Assembly: GCA_044371425.1 (NCBI GenBank)
Contig: JBILTR010000001.1
Location: forward strand, 496,001-560,000
Direction: 5' to 3'
Origin: JBEISR01 sp044371425
Lineage (GTDB): Bacteria > Planctomycetota > Planctomycetia > Pirellulales > Pirellulaceae
Length of the DNA: 64,000 bases
This document shows, piece after piece, positions 62,999 to 64,000 of this stretch. Positions within the stretch are counted from its first letter, which is position 1. Every line of letters starts with the position of its first letter. The notes under the pieces are model-generated. The model saw only the letters and a list, made by a program, of their open reading frames with translations, did not search any database and was not told the origin of the DNA. Position numbers and translations under genes: made by a program.

Positions 62999-64000
62999 TC
63001 ATCGATCCCGTGGTGATTCCGGCTCCAGTTGCTCCTGAAGAAATCGGGTCATGCTGGCGTAGAGGTGGGCAGTCGTGTTGTCTCCCTCGGAGATCGAGTG
63101 GGAGCGATTGGGGTAGGGAAGGACTTGAAACAGTTTGCCATGAGCGATCAAGCGATCCATCAATCGCTCTACACCTTGATAATGGCAGTTGTCGTCTCCT
63201 GTCCCATGAATCAGCAGCAGGGCTCCTTCCATCCGATCGGCGTAGGTGATGGGGGAACCGGCGCGGTAGCCATCCGCGTTCTCCTGCGGCAGTCCCATGT
63301 ACCGCTCCTGATAGATGGTGTCGTAGAGCGTTTGATCGGGGACAGGGGCGACGGAGATGGCAGCACGATAGATTTTTGGGAATCGAAACAGCCCATGTAG
63401 GCTCATGCTGCCACCGCCACTCCAGCCCCAGACGGCGACGCGTGAGGGATCGATGCGAGGGACTTCCTGCAACAGGAGACCGACCGCTTTGGCCTGATCC
63501 TCAGCAGCCAGCACGCCGATCTGTCGATGGACCGACTTGCGCCAAGTGCGCCCCTTGGGCACTTTGGTCCCCCGATTGTCAAAGCTGGCGACGAACATCC
63601 CCCGCGAAGCCAGCCAGCGATGCCACAGGCCTTGTCGCCCCCACCAAGCATCCCGCACCGTCTGCCCATGGGGTTCCCCATAGACATGCACCAGCAAGGG
63701 TTGCTGCGAGCCACTCTCTTTGGGAGCTGGAGGTTCCAGCAGCCATCCATCCAGCGAAACTCCCGGTTCGATTTCGATGCTTCGAAAGACGGGTGTTGGT
63801 AGTGCAAGCGAAGTTACGAGAGCCGATAGTTCGGCGTTATCTTCCAGCAACTGGAGACGTTGATGCCCATCCAATTCCAGCCATTCATGGGACGCTGGTT
63901 TCCCTGCGGACGACCAGGAGTGAAGCGCCCAGGGGGAACCGGGAACCGTTTGATAGGAGTGCCATCCCGGTTGATCGATCGGAGTGGCTCGTTCGGAACT
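62999..64000 (-). CDS. S9 family peptidase (prolyl oligopeptidase / DPP4-like), 5' end beyond window
   Basis: The frame is open from the window end to a TGA at 62999, giving the last 333 residues of an S9 serine peptidase. The catalytic domain is complete: LLVHVYGEPHGQTVRD, the nucleophile in VAVWGWSGGGSMSLHG, Asp in LIHGTGDDNCHYQG, and His in PYPNRSHSIS. The visible N-terminal part (GWHSYQTVPGSPWALH) should be the last blade of the beta-propeller. The fused NRGTKVPKGRTWRKSVHRQI segment before the nucleophile is typical of DPP4/S9B proteins. Signal peptide and start are outside the window. Confidence 0.92.
   Translation of the reverse strand, partial: SSERATPIDQPGWHSYQTVPGSPWALHSWSSAGKPASHEWLELDGHQRLQLLEDNAELSALVTSLALPTPVFRSIEIEPGVSLDGWLLEPPAPKESGSQQPLLVHVYGEPHGQTVRDAWWGRQGLWHRWLASRGMFVASFDNRGTKVPKGRTWRKSVHRQIGVLAAEDQAKAVGLLLQEVPRIDPSRVAVWGWSGGGSMSLHGLFRFPKIYRAAISVAPVPDQTLYDTIYQERYMGLPQENADGYRAGSPITYADRMEGALLLIHGTGDDNCHYQGVERLMDRLIAHGKLFQVLPYPNRSHSISEGDNTTAHLYASMTRFLQEQLEPESPRDR

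Overview
The window reads as part of a planctomycete chromosome, most likely Pirellulales or a near relative. It has an adjacent pair of exported DUF1549/DUF1553 and DUF1501 proteins, two ECF-type sigma factors, two Hanks-type Ser/Thr kinases, a ThuA-like protein, a BamA-type outer membrane system, a formaldehyde-activating-enzyme homologue and a tandem-fused UvrA. I see about 41 protein genes on both strands, short operons, many Shine-Dalgarno sites of the GGAG type, and no rRNA, tRNA, CRISPR array or intact mobile element. Several start codons below were set by a visible ribosome binding site and differ from the longest open frame.

Layout. 1-3570 (minus): DUF1549/DUF1553 protein, DUF1501 protein, then an ECF sigma factor cut by the window edge. 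4014-5372: an AT-richer O-antigen-ligase-like membrane protein. 5523-9234: a Fae-like protein, divergent from a probable uronate module (tagaturonate epimerase UxaE, TIM-barrel isomerase), with a convergent SDR dehydrogenase. 9415-15173 (minus): a five-gene set of coiled-coil membrane protein, FHA-like protein, multi-TM Ser/Thr kinase, anchored protein of unknown function and sigma factor. 15611-22295 (plus): MoxR ATPase, DUF58, BatA-like and VWA/amidotransferase-like proteins, a Bat-type operon divergent from the kinase set. 22377-26225 (minus): glpK-glpD-glpF. 26305-30560: a divergent PQQ-type beta-propeller protein and a large repeat protein. 30605-41506 (minus): alpha/beta hydrolase, adenylating enzyme without a C-terminal lid, aldehyde-dehydrogenase-fold protein without the usual Glu, 2121-residue UvrA and an overlapping DOMON-like gene. 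41669-44553 (minus): two paralogous exported proteins with glycine-rich tails. 44554-45544: gene-poor. 45545-52092: coiled-coil/BRCT-like protein, polA, GT39 glycosyltransferase. 52317-54570: Ser/Thr kinase divergent from a PPP-family phosphatase. 54571-55314: gene debris including an IS3-type remnant. 55315-64000: ThuA-like protein, FHA-GAF-PP2C phosphatase, a two-gene BamA (POTRA protein plus separate beta-barrel protein with 13 eight-residue repeats), scpA and a prolyl-oligopeptidase-family protein cut by the window end.

Most worth a second look: the split BamA, the kinase/FHA/coiled-coil/sigma cluster at 9.4-15.2 kb, the adenylating enzyme plus aldehyde-dehydrogenase pair at 37.8-40.4 kb that looks like a two-subunit carboxylic acid reductase, the four-ATPase UvrA, the Fae-like protein without the family's catalytic histidine, and the strong excess of the palindrome CGATCG.
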